A DNA stretch of 64,000 nucleotides from Bisporella sp. PMI_857 (taxonomy: Eukaryota > Ascomycota > Leotiomycetes > Helotiales > Helotiaceae): assembly GCA_021307315.1 (NCBI GenBank), contig JAJSPD010000005.1:310001-374000 (forward strand), in the 5' to 3' direction. Shown in pieces: positions 23,450-36,560 of the stretch; position 1 is the stretch's first letter; the number at the start of each line of letters is the position of its first letter. The notes beneath the pieces were generated by a model. That model searched no databases. It was given only the letters and a program-made list of their open reading frames with translations, and had not been told where the DNA came from. Made by a program: the position numbers and the translations under genes.

Positions 23450-24927
23450 AATGAAGAAGTTGTAAGTATAAAGAAGAGAAGAAGGAAAGAGACAAATGAA
23501 ATGATAGATAGGAAAAAGATTTGATGATATTGTTGTGGAGATGGATGTGGATGTGGAATGAAGCTCTGTTATGGAGGAGATATTCCACAACTTATGTACT
23601 GGAACCAACTACTGCCAAGCTGCGTTGTTTTGGGTCAGAACTAGCTGTAGGAGATGCAACTGAGGCTCTGTCTGGAAATTAAGCATAACCTCATCCTATT
23701 TGCGCAGTGATCCTATGGGATCACACAGCTTCACCCCATACATTTGAGGCTCCGATGCAGGTGAGATCGCCAAGCTGTATAAATGAACGAGTGTCTGCTC
23801 TTAGCCAGAGTGCAAGATTGGGTAATTTTCACGAGAGGGACGGAGGTTTTACACATGTTGACATGCATGTCGCTAAGGCTCATTGGCTAGCAGAGAGCAG
23901 GATTGGAAAATAAGCTCTATGCCAAGACCACTCTCATTTGCGCAGTAGTCTGCCATTCGCTATCTTGCACATATGCGAATCCTTCATAAGAGATAGGGTA
24001 GTGGTGGTGGTGGTTGTGTTGCTGTTGTCCCAAATATATCTCGGTGTTTGAGGCTGGTGGTTTTGAAGTGAAGGAACCGACCAGCCACGCCTTATGTAAG
24101 GTTACCTCCACCATTGGACCAATCATGACCTCACAGCATGAGGCTTAGAGACTTGGCAGATACATAAGCATGCGCAGATCTGGAGAAAAGGATGGATTTC
24201 ACTGGTTGTAATTATTGTCGGCCACACGTGCCACAAGATCTAAAATATCTGCTGCGGAAGAGGAAGAGGCCTAAAATATCTCCGTCTTGGTGATGCGACT
24301 TTGGCCATGCTCTTCCTCTGGCCCATATCTGGTCCAACCCCGCGTTTGTTTCAAGATGACCTCTAATTGGAACTGCTTGCTCCTTCATATTGATTTTACG
24401 TTAGGAAGAGGCACTGTGACAAAGCCTCTCGTAGTCAAATTCTCCTTGGTTGCAGACGGGACCACGAACTCATGATTGGATTCATACTTATCGATATAGC
24501 GGAGCGCTATTTTGTGATCTCGTGAGCACTCATGTACAAATTTGGAATATCTGGGCAGTTAGCCTGAAAGCGCCGCATATGGCTGTTGAGGTTGGTGAGT
24601 AGCTTGAAAGAAATGGATCAACTGGGGGTCGTGAGTCTAGAGTCTGGAGTACCCATGCTGCAATCAGACCTTGCACTCCCTTCTCTAAGGAGAATAAAAA
24701 TGTGACGGTTCTGTGGTCGTCCTGAAGATGTAATACAAGTTGGTATGGTACACAATAACATAGATAGCCTGGTATTTATGGAAGCTAAAACAGTGCTGTT
24801 AGACCGCTGGCTAGAGAGTATGGACTTAATTTGTAAGGGTGGAAACAAGTCAAATCAGGAGGAACAAAACGTAGACGATGCAGAAAACCAACACCTAGTA
24901 TCTTATTATTATGCAATACAGGGGGAA
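23450..24927. other. Intergenic spacer upstream of the secreted repeat protein
   Basis: About 1.5 kb. It holds the promoter of the secreted repeat gene and the 3' end of YOS9. A GTG/GGT-rich tract lies near 24000-24020. I see no supportable gene. Confidence 0.45.
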
Positions 24928-26388
24928 TTAAAGCTCGTCTTTGAAGATCTCCTCGCTCCCCTCCTCACTTTCTGCTTCCTTTTCGTCATCGTCCACGACA
25001 CTTCCAAGGATCTCTCTCACTGCACCTGGTGCATCAACAACCTCGATCTTCCAACCCCTATCTTTTGCAAGCCTTTGAACCTCTGCTTTCAGCTCTTCCA
25101 CGAGTTCTGGTTTCACATCCATTTTCTGTAGGTCTATATCGCTTACGACTTCAACCTTTCCGCCCTCTGCTTTGCTCTTTGCGCTTGCAATGATAGTAGT
25201 CTTCCGGCCTTGATCTTCTTGACCGAAATTTTGAGGAACTGGCATCCTAGCGCCTTCTTTATTGGCCCATTTGCCAGCACCTACTATCACTCCTCCAATA
25301 TTGATAGGCTTCTCGATTTTGTTGGCTGTGGCTTCAAGGTTCGATTCTAGGGTCTTGAGCGACTTGTGATAAGCAATTTCGTCCTCTGATACAACGATCC
25401 TGCAAACGATTTTATTCGCTTTCGTCTCCTTAGGTGGCTGAAAAGCCACATCGTTACAGAGCCTTGGTGTATAGACGACCATTAAGTACGAACATGTTGT
25501 CACTTCCTTGATATACCCAATTCGGTCATTAACATGAGGGTTGCAGTGATATTGAACCTCTATCCGCCTAGGTTTCCCGGTCAGATCGCATGTTGTGCCG
25601 CCCTCCATTTTTTGTACCAGGTATCTCGTATCTCCTTTCACTTGTAATTCGGTCTTCGGAGGTTCACTTCGTTTTTGCCCTTTCTTGGCTTCGATCTGAT
25701 TGCCCCGTTCATCTTCCTTATTCCTCTTTGTTGTCTTGACTTTGCCCAAAACATATTGTTTCATGTCAGGATCTGGTTGTGGAGGGGATATTGCCTTGCC
25801 AGGTTGAGGAGTAATCTGATGGAATTGCACGATTTCGGAGTTGTAGCAGAATGAGTACGACCACCACCCGGATACGAAGTAAAGACAGTTGCCTTCCAAA
25901 TCCTGGAGAAGCTCCCAACCACGATCAGTAGCTCGTGCCAGTTCCTTTTGTTCAGCGGCTCGTGCTTCAGCTTCCGAAGTTTCGTTCTTGACAGGTGTCT
26001 CAACGATCGGAATGGTGCACAAATAATCCTCGCCCTTCGAGGTCATCATCTCATACTTTTGGTGGGCAGGGTCCCAGAAAGATCCATCTGAATTATCATT
26101 ACCATGCGGAATTTGCGGGTTGCGTGAATCCACATTCTTCGTGATGGAGCTTTCACGAGTCTGAGTCGTTGAGATGGCGCTGGCGATAATGTATCTTGCT
26201 TCGACATCTGATATGACATCTTCAGAGAAGACTACCTCATACTAGTGCCTGTTAGTTTGGCAGAATCCTATCTAAAACGATGGGCCTACCTGAGGGAAAG
26301 CTAGCAGGTCATCGTGGACACTGAAGACATTTTGACTTGCTAAAGCTATGGAAGCTGTAGCGAGCAAGGCTCCAATCGGTCGGCGCAT
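24928..26388 (-). CDS. YOS9: ER-associated degradation lectin Yos9/OS-9
   Basis: Two exons, 26388-26290 and 26241-24928, give about 470 residues. Yos9 binds trimmed N-glycans with exposed alpha-1,6-mannose on misfolded glycoproteins and passes them to the Hrd1 ligase in the ER lumen. The N-terminus MRRPIGALLATASIALA is a signal peptide. The MRH (mannose-6-phosphate receptor homology) domain spans about residues 135-295. Its landmarks include SGWWSYSFCY (Trp159-Trp160), GGTTCDLTGKPRR, the Glu of IKEVTTC and the Tyr of VVYTPRLC, all in the order expected for the glycan-binding pocket, and the paired cysteines are present. The C-terminal half is helical and charged, and the protein ends in the ER-retrieval signal KDEL. 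It is divergent from a zinc-finger gene 2 kb away. Confidence 0.93.
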
Positions 26389-28349
26389 TGTGCCATATGG
26401 CAATGGTTTAATGTTAAGGATTCATGGGAAATAAAACGTTCAAGGAGAGTTCGTTGATCACCCGTGATGCAATCTGGCAGTATGCTCGAGCGGCAAGGCA
26501 GGAACATTTACCCGAAGTAACGCGTGATCATGGTATTACATACCATATTATGTAGCGAGCTCCATGATAATAATACGATGAAGCTGATTAGGAGAATGCT
26601 CTGCAATGCTTAATCTGTCATTGCATTGGAGAATTTTACCTTTCTTTTTACCTTTCTTTTTTTTGGGCAATACCAGACGAGCAGATTAAATGGTCACGTG
26701 GTATAGCTACCAAGCAGGAAGGCAAAGCTCCACCATTCCACTTGTTTCTTAAACTCCCATCCTACAGTACGTGCTCGAAAGTATCTTGAATGAGCTTGAA
26801 GTGTTCGGTCAACATACAGCCTGAATCTGATTTCAAAAGCCGCCCATCGCGACTAGTATCCAAGAATGCCAGCGCAGAGATTGGGCAGCACAACATGAAG
26901 GAAGTGTGGGTTGTCTTCTGACAGCCTTGACCATAAAGAAGCGGAAGGACTGCGCATGGAGGCTGCCTTGGAGAATGGCTCGCATGCTTTTTTACTACTG
27001 TATTATATGTACTTCAGTATCTCCAATAATTTTCATTTGTTAGAAACGGTTCGCGTGGAATCCCGTCTTATGCATCACGATGTCGCCCGATAGCAGAGAA
27101 AGCCTTTCTCCATTTCCCCTTCTCGTAGTCAGTCAGCTTTGCACAACATGGTGTAGGCCATCCTGCTATGGTTGGTCACACCGCGGATGTTGGTCTGCCT
27201 CACAGTTGAGCCATATAAATCGACATCTTGTGGTCATACCGTCGGGCGAACCACTTTCGAGGGGGGACGTGGTTTGCGGAACGACGTGGTCAACAAGGTA
27301 TCTAAAGGATCAAAGAGCCGAAAGCCCAATAATGTCGTCCATCGAATGCGAGAGCCTCGATAGTCTCGAGCCCAGCCAAGTAGTAAGGCGAACAAGCGCC
27401 GTTTGCCTCACTTTTTTATTGTTTGAGTAAAGGAACGAACCGGAAGCAAAACCACCTCCTCAGGCCATGTTGATTCGTTGCTTCACTTTTTTCTCAAGCC
27501 TGTAAGAGCTGGTCCTTTCTGCAGGGGACATGGGGGAGGGATTAGGGTGAGCGGTGTTTCCCATCTTGGTACAGGCCTTGGTACAGGCATTGGTACAGGC
27601 ATGTTTCCACGCGCGCCCGATCGGTGAGTGGGCATCCACCACCAAGAAACATACTTTACGGGGTATTGTTTTCATTGCTTTTGGTGATGAATTTGAACCA
27701 CTGATAGACCCCGGTCAATGTGCTATGGCCCTGCAAAGTTGCTTGGGAAAATGACCACTGATGGCGACTTCGGGGCCTGACTAACACTGTTATGAACCAC
27801 TAACATCACTGTATCTTCGACTGTAGGACCTATCCCATGCATTCACTTGCATATCCCGCATCTCGAACAAGCAGTGATTGATCCCCACCGTTGTGCCACC
27901 CCCCAGCAAAACCCTACTCCAAAAACCGCAATCACTCATCGTATCGTCATCTTGTCCAGGCCGCTCCCAAACTACCTTTCTGCACCTTCTCGGCCACGAA
28001 TGGCTTGCAGGAAGTAGAAGAGCCCCAATTTTGTGGTACTTGACCTGATCCCGCTCCAACCAAGTACATTAGTTTGTCTCTCCTCTGGCCATGCCCATCC
28101 ATCATCCTTCCTCTTGTCGCCTTACTTTATGCCAACAGCCCTCTCGATCATCTCTTTCTCCACGACACCGCGAACTATCACTGTCCTTTGTCGAAAGCAT
28201 AGCTGTATGTGAAGATCACAGTAACTTTCCTTCTTTTGAAACAGATCCGCTAATGACGCAAGGCTGCAGACGCTACAGCGTCGACGAGCATCTCGAGCAA
28301 AGCGCCGCAATAGTACTTTGTCTTGACTTCGTTTCAGCAACAGTGCTCT
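26389..28349. other. Long divergent spacer between YOS9 and zinc-finger gene
   Basis: Nearly 2 kb between head-to-head genes, presumably containing both promoters and 5' leaders. A C/T-rich tract lies near 26640-26665 and a 12-nt tandem repeat at 27565-27600. An open frame at 28091-28390 overlaps the zinc-finger start in another frame and is not called. Confidence 0.45.
27565..27600. repeat. Three copies of a 12-nt tandem repeat
   Basis: TTGGTACAGGCC/A is repeated three times head to tail. It is a short local duplication in non-coding DNA. Confidence 0.75.
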
Positions 28350-30450
28350 ATGATGGACCCGAGACCAAGGACGGTGACCTCGTCCGATAAAGAACGGGAA
28401 CTTCAAAAACTATTCGCTCAACATGCAGATATTGAGGCAAAGATAGCTTCGCTCCTCCCTTCAGCCCCTTCTCCCTCATATCAACAACGCTCTCCTATAC
28501 ATAAGCAGCAGCAACGCCGGAACCATGTCCCTCGAACTATACCCGGAAGTTCTATGTCCCGACACTTCTCTTCTGTAGGACATCTTTGGTTTTCCTCTCC
28601 TACCCTGCTCTAACAGCAAGTAGGATCGTAATGAAATCCCATCTCAAACACGTAGATCTCTTTCTCAGCAGTCGGCACCAAGCATGGCCAGGACTAGCTC
28701 AACTGGGTCAACATCAGCACGCGCAGGCGGAAACATGCCATTTACCGGAACACAGGCACCACCGCCGCTCTCAACTCTACGACAAGACAACCCCATTATC
28801 GAAGCATGGGCAAATCAAAATCAAACAGAGCAACCTCTGAGCCTGTTCGCCTTCCCCCACCAGCCGAATCAATCTCAGCAACGCTTGTCATCGAGGAGAA
28901 AGCTCGTCCAAGAACAAGTCTCTCATTTAGAGAATGTTGGTGAGGATCCAGCCTCCTTTCTTTCTCGAAATGGACTTGCTGGACTACCCTCCCTATCTAT
29001 AACGCCATCATCTACCTCGATATCATCTGTGAACACCCCCACTAGACTCAGCACCTCACTGTACAATATGCCAATCCCTGAAACGCCGACCGACTCGCAG
29101 TCCCTCACTACAGGGACGACTTTCACAAGCAACAATATGAGTCGACAAAACAGTGTCTACAGTGAGCCTGTGCTTGAAAGTATCCAAATGATGAGTTTCA
29201 ATTCGAGTACTTCTTTTTCTACAGACATTAGTGGTCTCGATCATACTCTGTATGATCAAATCAGCCCTCATTGTATATCCTCTAGTCATAATCATCGTTC
29301 TTCTCCAGAGGAGCAGTCTCAGCTCCTTATTGGTGCCGGTGGTGCCAGTGGTTCTAGTCATTCTTCTCCTTTTCCATATGCTCTTGCTTCTTCAGAAGCT
29401 CATCTCCAGTCTTCTAGCCCTTTTACCTGCTCTCTTGGCGTGCAAATGGAAAAATCACAATCGAATGAAAGTACTTCTTCGACGTCGTCATCGACATCAT
29501 CTCGAAGCAAGCAACGCCTTCAAGATCAAATTGCAGTTGCTAGCGCACGTCCAATCATGCCCAAAGGTGGCGAAGGCATTGCGATGTCACGAGAGAACTC
29601 ATCTCAATCAATGGCCCGTCTTGAGTCAAAAGACGGATCATCAGACAAGATTGCTATAACGAAACCAGCTTACCAACGACCTAAGCATGATCGTGTCTTC
29701 TGCAGAAAGTGCGATGATCACCCTGAGGGGTTTCGTGGTGAACATGAATTGCGGAGACATGAAGATCGCCAACATAAGCGAATAGTAAAGAAATGGGTTT
29801 GCAAGACTCCATCAAACAGCCCAGACAGCCTCCAGCCTACAGTACCTCTCACCAGGTGTAAGGCATGTCATCAACAGAAGAAGAAGTATGGTGCGTACTA
29901 TAATGCTGCGGCCCATCTTCGACGTGCACATTTCCGACCTAGAGCAAAAGGCAGGTCAAAAAGTATTGGTAAAGCCGATGATGGAAACAAGCGAGGTGGC
30001 AAGGCTGGCGGGAACTGGCCGACAATGGATGAGCTGAAGCCTTGGATGGAAGAGGTGGAAGAATTGGCAACCGAATCCTCTTTGTTACTTTCTCAACAAG
30101 ACGATATTGAGGCTTCTGATGACGAGAATGAGAATGTCGACAACCCCACATCCACCCATACGATGAGTAGTACAACACAAACCAATTTCGACAACCAATA
30201 CCTGATATCCGATCCCATGTACGCCATTTACCCATCACCAAACAACAACGATATGTTTAGCATCGAAACGATGCAATATCAGCTCACCCTCGCATCACAA
30301 AGCAACACCGATCCTTCAATATGTGCGCAAGCTACATTTGACAGCTTCCCCAACTTCCCGCATGACCAATTGGGCTTCAGTACCTCACCCATTTCTTTGC
30401 CTCATGACCAACTTATGGGAATTAATTCTGTAAATTTTTCTTACTCATAA
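28350..30450 (+). CDS. C2H2-like zinc-finger protein, fungal
   Basis: Two exons, 28350-28574 and 28624-30450, give about 683 residues. The acceptor at 28623 was chosen because it removes an in-frame TAG and keeps phase 0. The first ~400 residues are Ser/Gln/Thr-rich and disordered, as in many fungal regulators. A zinc-binding region lies at about 430-520. It contains FCRKCDDHPEGFRGEHELRRH followed by H, then a second Cys/His set (CKACHQQKKKYGAYYNAAAH followed by LRRAH). After it come a basic RGGKAGG stretch and the segment WPTMDELKPWMEEVEEL. This paired arrangement is typical of a group of ascomycete C2H2 proteins. A nuclear DNA-binding role is inferred and no target can be named. The acidic C-terminus could be an activation region. 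Confidence 0.82.
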
Positions 30451-33108
30451 TTTCTCTTCATGTTCATCACCATTTTAGGGTATGTTTCGAGTAAGCTGTT
30501 GACGTATTTCTTTCTCTGTGCTATCCTTTTTATACCTTGATGTTTTACACTTTTGGCGTTTCAGATACCGATATCACTAGAGGATGGCAAAGGTTCAGTC
30601 TATCACGATGTCATGAGCAATGAATACTAGTGGCGTTTGAAGACGGGTATCACTTGTACAGTCAAGTGGATTGATGGGTTATTACAATAGTAGTAATAAA
30701 TGTAAAATCTATCCCAGACACCCGTTTCTCCCTGTTAGACCTTTTCATTCTTAAATCTGTTGCCAGCACTAGCCAAACTACACAACTAGCGCATCCCAGC
30801 AACAGCGAGCGAAGTCTTTCATATCCGCACCTTAAACCTTTCACGGGTGGTTAATAATATCTCCAAAGATGTGTACTTCGTATGAAAGTTAAATGGTACC
30901 TTTGCTCCATCAGTTACGGCAACCCCAGCCAGCTCTCACTGACCTTTTCACATTGCAACCATTCGTACACAGCATGTTCAAGTACCAACCAAATTGTGAG
31001 GCAAACAAACATAAACTTCACCCCAGCCACAACAAGCACTGGCCTGGGTAGCCAGAGATGCATTAAAGAGAGAAAGATGTGCTTCGTTCATTTTACCACC
31101 CTGTATTGTTTCACGTCAGAACAAGTACCAACCCAGACGTGTAGCCTATCCAGACTGATGTGATTTACCTTATTGTACGAGCACACACTTCTAGGGCAGA
31201 GATATCCAGTAAGCGATGCTCCAAGTAGAAAGCGGTAGGATTCTGTTTAATTTTGCAAGGCAAGGTCAACCTGCCACATCACAAGACACACACATATTCC
31301 ACTATCCAACCAAGCAGATAGTTCTTCTATTGACCATCTGCTCTTGGAAGAGTTTTAGGCGTGGATAAGCCAGTCTGGGCATCTGCCCCCCTCATCGCAT
31401 CACTACCAAGTTGTCTAGAAGATGATATCGGGATCTCAACATCGGCCGTCTTTAAAATTCCTTTCCGCTAGTGGGAACCTGTTCTTGACTGCGAGCAATG
31501 ATTCTGCCGAAGCACGTTGGAGTGCCCAGTTTTATTTTCTGTCGGAACAGCAGGATCGTTACGGTAAGGCTTTGGTCAGGTAACTTCACATTGGCGTTGC
31601 CTCTTAGTCCAAGACTCCGATTCAACCTGTCGCAAGTGTTATCGGGAATGTGGAGCGTGTGCCGCATCTGCGATTGACGATCCTGCATCGCCAGGAAGCT
31701 ACGGAACCTTATCTCAACGTCGCCCCCTCTTCCGGGTATGCTTGGTTGATATCCACATGCTTGTTCGTGGAGAGAACTCGTTGTGTCACCAAAGGACCCC
31801 AAACCTCATAGTGAATGTGGGCTGTGGACTGTGGGTCAGGGCCCCTCTTAATAAACAGTCATGTTCTCTTGCTTCACAAAAGATAAAGTATCTATGGACT
31901 CTTGGTTCATTGCTTCTATCCCTAGGCGGAAAGTTTCTCAACGAAGAAGCCGAATTTCTTTGTCAAATACAGCTTTTGTGTGGCTTTTTTCTACCATTTT
32001 GCAAGTTGGCTAAGCATGTTTGATATATTTATGGCCGGTATATACAAGTTCTTTGAAGGATCTAGGCATCTAATGCAATGTTTTGTTGATCTGATTTCAG
32101 TTGTTGTACGATGTCGAATTTGTAATGCTAGCGGGTTGATAACTGCGACATTCCAATGCACTCTAGCAAAAGATGAGGGCAACGACGGTCTATTATTGTT
32201 AGAGGCAAGAGATATTATAGAACTGAAAGTTCAGTTGTTCTCTAGGTTTTAGAGTTTCAGTAGGGGTACTCTGTTGTTACAACACGTCGAAACCGTATGT
32301 TTCAAGTGAACCTGACAAGACTTCCTATTGTATAGATTGTGATCTGATAATTATTAAACCTATATATGGCAGGAACGGCGACTGGTGCGGGTGCGGCCGC
32401 ACTTCTACCCAGTGAGGAGGGAGAGGAAGGAGGGAGCGCCTTCCCTCAAGAGGGATCAGAACTAGAACCTCGCTCCGGAGGCTGCTGGGCTTGAATACCC
32501 TTTCCAAAAGGTACTCTTTCCATTGTTTTTCCTTTACATGAAGCAGAAATACCGACAATTTGATCTACAGCTCTCTCTGTCCAGTTAGGTATTTTTACTG
32601 CAACTCTTTCTCTCCTTACTAGTTCGTCCTTCTTTTCTATCCGCGGCGGCCACCTTGTCAGTATGGTTCTAGCCCTAGAGTAGCCTCAGACTGAGATCAG
32701 TTTGATGCCCTTATTGTTCGTCACCGCCTTTCTCAACGCGAATTAAAGTGTACAGAGACCTTTTCTAAGGTCAATTCCTGTTTAGCAAGCAAGTCTTCCT
32801 CTCGTCTTCTCACAGCTCGAGAGAGACCACGCCTTGGTCAACAGCCACTGGATCTTATAGCGCCTTTACATCTAGTACATGCCTCCTTGATCTCCCTTTG
32901 GTCTATACACGTTCCGTTTCAGTGCCTTTGGGTTTATAAAAGTATTCATTCGACACGGTAAGAATTTCCTGCCTGTGCTATCTCTCTTAGGCCGAATGCC
33001 TTTGTGCTGCCCCTCACAACGCATTTTTCAAGTGTCATTACAGCATGGTTCTTTGCAAGAATATCTAATCCGAATAGGTATTGGCGTCTGTAGATGTACC
33101 TAGTCACC
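30451..33108. other. Gene-poor spacer
   Basis: About 2.7 kb with no supportable gene. A plus-strand stretch around 32690-32955 stays open and reads protein-like (FDALIVRHRLSQRELKCTET) but has no start or family I recognise; it could be a relic. A 116-codon minus frame at 31452-31802 lacks an ATG. Confidence 0.4.
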
Positions 33109-34674
33109 ATGGCCGATTTTGACCCTGGATTTGTCCGCGACCTGGCCGTTGAGTCATGGATTGAGTTCGCTTTCGGTGTAATTACCATCCTGCTACGCAT
33201 GTATGTCCTTCTATTCTCTGCAATAGATTGGCTACCTAACATATTCTTTAGCTATGCAAGAGCTCGAAAGGAGAGCGTCCGAGGCCTTAATACTGGTGAT
33301 TGGTTGATGTTCGGGGCTTTGGTAACCGTCTTCTCTCCGCTGAGAGACTAAAACTAATGCAACTTAGATCGCGTATACGATTCTCGTTGTATGCCTGAAC
33401 ATAATTGCAGCGGGAGGTGGTAGCAATTTGTACGAGCCTGAAGATTTTGAAAGCTTCAGTATAAAAGAAATTGAAGCCCGTGTGTTTGGTTCCAAGATTG
33501 TAGTTGCATCAGAGCAGGTACGTATTTCTATCGCATATCAAGGTTATACACTAAGTCTGCGCAGGCAATGCTACTTACAATCTATTTAGTCAAAGGCAGC
33601 ATCCTCTTTATGTACTCGAAGATGACTACAATCCTTCCGACTACCGAGCACCTGAAATACTTAGGGGGATACATTGTTGCTGGCTTCATCGCTACCGAGG
33701 GTACGTTCTTTACGGCTTGCCGTCCATTTCGTGGGTATTGGGCAATGCCGCCACCAGATCCCCAATGTACAACCCTGGAAAACTACGCCATTGTACAAGC
33801 TGTATTCAATATCTCATCGGACATCATGATGCTCTGCTGGATTCTTCCTATTCTTTGGAGTACCAAATTAGCTGCTCCTCAAAAGTCGGTTTGCCTGGGA
33901 TTGTTCGGCCTGGGTATTTTTGTCATCATCGCTGCCTTACTCACAAAAGTCTTTAACCTCACAGACGTTTACAGTCCAAATTATATGCGTTGGTATACTC
34001 GGGAAAGCTCGGTTGCAATCTACATGTCAAATATACCATGGATTTGGCCCGAGTTGAAGAGATGGATTCCTTGTCTCCAAAGAATGTTTCCTGATATCCA
34101 AGGAGTAGGTTACGATAGTCTAGGAAGGACGTCCTCGAGCCGGCGAACAAGTTGTGGTCCCGAGCGATATAGCCAATCATTCATGCTAGAAAATATTAGA
34201 GGATCGCCTACGGTTGTTCAAGGAGGGATTTCACTTGCGGTACAGCATCGAATTCGCGCACATCGGGAGATCGAGAACGAACTACTAAGGAGAACCCCTT
34301 CCGAGACTGAACTGGACCAGGGCTTGCACACAAGAAATTATAGTACTGAGACCGGTGACAACCTGGAGGTTCAGCCAAATAGTATCAAGAAGAGAACGAC
34401 TGTTCGGATCGAGATATCCAATCGCGATGTTATTGAGCCTGCTGTTGAACGAGGTCTGGGGAATTCTGCCCAGGACACTACTCTTGATTCGGAGACAGAG
34501 GTTGCGTCAACCATCAGCAACGGCAAGTACACTGAGATTGGAGCTTCTTCGCCTGTAAACGACAAGAGGGTTGGAAAGCAAGATTTTGCACCTCACCAAG
34601 ACGAGATCTCTAATACTGAAAAGGATGATAAGCCAGCAAAGCAGGATAAGGACACTGAGCCAACTAAAATATGA
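33109..34674 (+). CDS. Rhodopsin/SAT4-family integral membrane protein
   Basis: Four exons, 33109-33200, 33252-33321, 33368-33517 and 33565-34674, give 473 residues. An ATG exists at 33094, but that at 33109 has a far better context (CACCATGG). The N-terminal ~290 residues carry about seven hydrophobic segments, including WIEFAFGVITILLRM, AYTILVVCLNIIAAGG, VQAVFNISSDIMMLCWILPI and FGLGIFVIIAALL. They also carry the family landmarks LNTGDWLMF, CRPFRGYW and ESSVAIYMSNIPWIWPELKRW. This is the large fungal SAT4/rhodopsin-like group, often called PTH11-type or integral membrane proteins, with roles proposed in sensing. Residues 300-473 form a polar charged cytoplasmic tail. A plasma-membrane location is inferred and the ligand is unknown. 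Confidence 0.85.
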
Positions 34675-35905
34675 AGCCTTAAGGGATCCAATGCTTAACA
34701 CTGCGCTATGTAATAAATCATGCGGCAAATCTTTCAGCAAATGGCCCATGTTTGTGCTATATACGAGTTTTCATTTATGCTTGACGGCTCTGTGTTCGAC
34801 GATGAATGGTTCATATTCTGAGGAGTATGATATGACCAATGGGGTTATATTCAAGGGTGGTAAATTATCTGAGGTATGAGATAAATTACTAGTGGGAAGA
34901 AGTTGTTTTGCTATGGCTGTTGTTGTTTGAGGTGGATAGTTTGCATCATCATATACCCGCTCTGCATGACTGGAGCTTGCTTTCCCAATGAGTCAAAGAA
35001 CTTGTGTTCACTAACTCTTTTTCCCTTATACTTGATTTGTGACCAGCGCTTCCCTTTTGGCAGGTGTGTCTTGTTGCATCAATGCCTTGTTATAGTCAAG
35101 TAAGTAATCTCAAACGTAGGGCAACGGAGGGAGCATGCATTTTGCACTATCTGCCAAGTGAAATTGTTACAGGCCTTCCACTTTCAGAGTTGATTTCTTT
35201 TTTTTATTTCTACTTTTACCATCGGATTTGTTCTTAAATCATCTATACGGTGAGGATGGGTTTGTGGAAAATATGGGCATCAAATCCTGCTGTGACAAGA
35301 GCCGCCTTAGTGGATTGTACGGTGCATCCACTGCAAAAAAAAAAAAGGAAGGAAAGGACGTCATCATCAGACGGGGGAAAGATATGTCTTCTGAGATAGG
35401 GATATTGATTACTAGAATAAGGGAATTCACCACAGGAAACAGAGACCGGCGGTCTCCCGCGGACTTATTCAGGACGAATGAGCTCGCAGGAATGCTTAAT
35501 ATGGGGTGTGGTTAATAATTGCTGGCTTGCATATCAGTTATAACATGAAGGCGCTCTTGTACGTAAACAAAACAAAATCAAAGAATAATATTAACGCCTT
35601 CTATAAGAAGCAACTAGATCATTCCCCCATGTGTGCCGTAGTTAAAGTCATTTCATCCCTTTGCATAACCCCCATTTGACACTCTTCCCGCTATCCCCAC
35701 GCCCGACTAGTTCCGCGGCCCCCAATCATCGCTCCCGCGATTAGCCGAGATCGGATTAGTGGTGGGGTAGAAAGTCCATGCAGCTATGTCGTAAGGGATG
35801 CATGCATGTGTGCATGGAGAAGGAAGTGTGTGCTTTTGATATCTCTTCTCCCACCAATTTGGGGGTAGAAATAATGGGCCAATTGGAGGATCCGGTATCG
35901 AAGCA
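34675..35905. other. Intergenic spacer
   Basis: About 1.2 kb after the membrane-protein gene. An A-run lies near 35334-35346. No gene is supportable until the ADE12 relic begins. Confidence 0.45.
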
Positions 35906-36560
35906 ATGGCTGCTGTCATTCTTGGTGGTCAATGGGGTGTTGAGGGCCAGTTTTCTTGGCTTCGAGGATGGTGTTGTCTGCATCCGTGACTGAGAATGGG
36001 ACGTGTTTTGCAATTAAAGGACGGGATAGAGAGATGGGGTAGGAGAAATGTGTCTGATATGATTGTGCAAGAAAGGGCAAATCGACGCATACCCTTGCGG
36101 ATTAAGACGATGCTTTGCGTTGGAGCATGCTGCTCGGAATAAAGCTGGAATGCCGTTTTCTTTTCGGCAATTTCAGTGAACCAGCTAACTCAACTGCAGG
36201 CTATTGAATTGTCGCCAATGGCATCACGTTCGACTTCCATATCCTTCCTCTCTCATTCACGAACCAAGCACGCGCGGATCCGATCTCTAGTGGTGTTGTT
36301 GTCAATCGTTCTGCGTTCTTCAAAGGGCTGGGCGGCCTAGAAAAAAGGATTGGATAATGTCAGGGAGTGGAACTCCTTAGGCCATTATTGTACCACAAGA
36401 TGCCATTTACAGTGGATGCAGACTGAATGTTTGGCGCAACGAGGATGAGGTAGGACCAAGTTACGGCACGAAGCCGACTTCGAGTTGGCATTCTCAATGA
36501 GCAGTCGAGCAGGAAATAAGAGAGTCGGTGAGGCCGTATAAGATTACCATTAAGGAACCT
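35906..36560 (+). pseudogene. Decayed copy of adenylosuccinate synthetase
   Basis: Relics appear in the same order as in the intact ADE12. At 35906-35947 the frame reads MAAVILGGQWGVEG, matching [14 protein letters not shown]. At 36132-36155 it reads ARNKAGMP, matching GGNNAGHT. At 36208-36357 a 49-codon block starts IVANGITFDFHILP and contains SSGVVVNRSAFFKGL, matching [14 protein letters not shown] and [15 protein letters not shown]. From 36450 VGPSYGTKPTSS matches [12 protein letters not shown]. Stops and frameshifts separate the pieces and the block ends in TAA. The catalytic Asp and the glycine loop are lost (GDEGKGK became GVEGQ), so no enzyme can be made. It lies upstream of the functional gene in the same orientation. 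Its moderate identity argues for an old duplication. Confidence 0.78.

Noticed and set aside
22212..23465. A 417-codon open frame on the strand opposite the secreted repeat protein
   Set aside because: It mirrors the repeats of the real gene, is Ser/Arg-rich without a signal peptide or domain, and exists because of codon bias in the sense frame.
28091..28390. Possible upstream gene before the zinc-finger protein
   Set aside because: It overlaps the zinc-finger start in another frame and reads as leader sequence.
31452..31802. 116-codon minus frame
   Set aside because: No ATG and no recognisable domain; likely chance.
32690..32955. Long plus-strand open stretch resembling a retroelement or gene fragment
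   Set aside because: No start codon, reverse-transcriptase, integrase or terminal repeat could be identified, so only noted as a possible relic.
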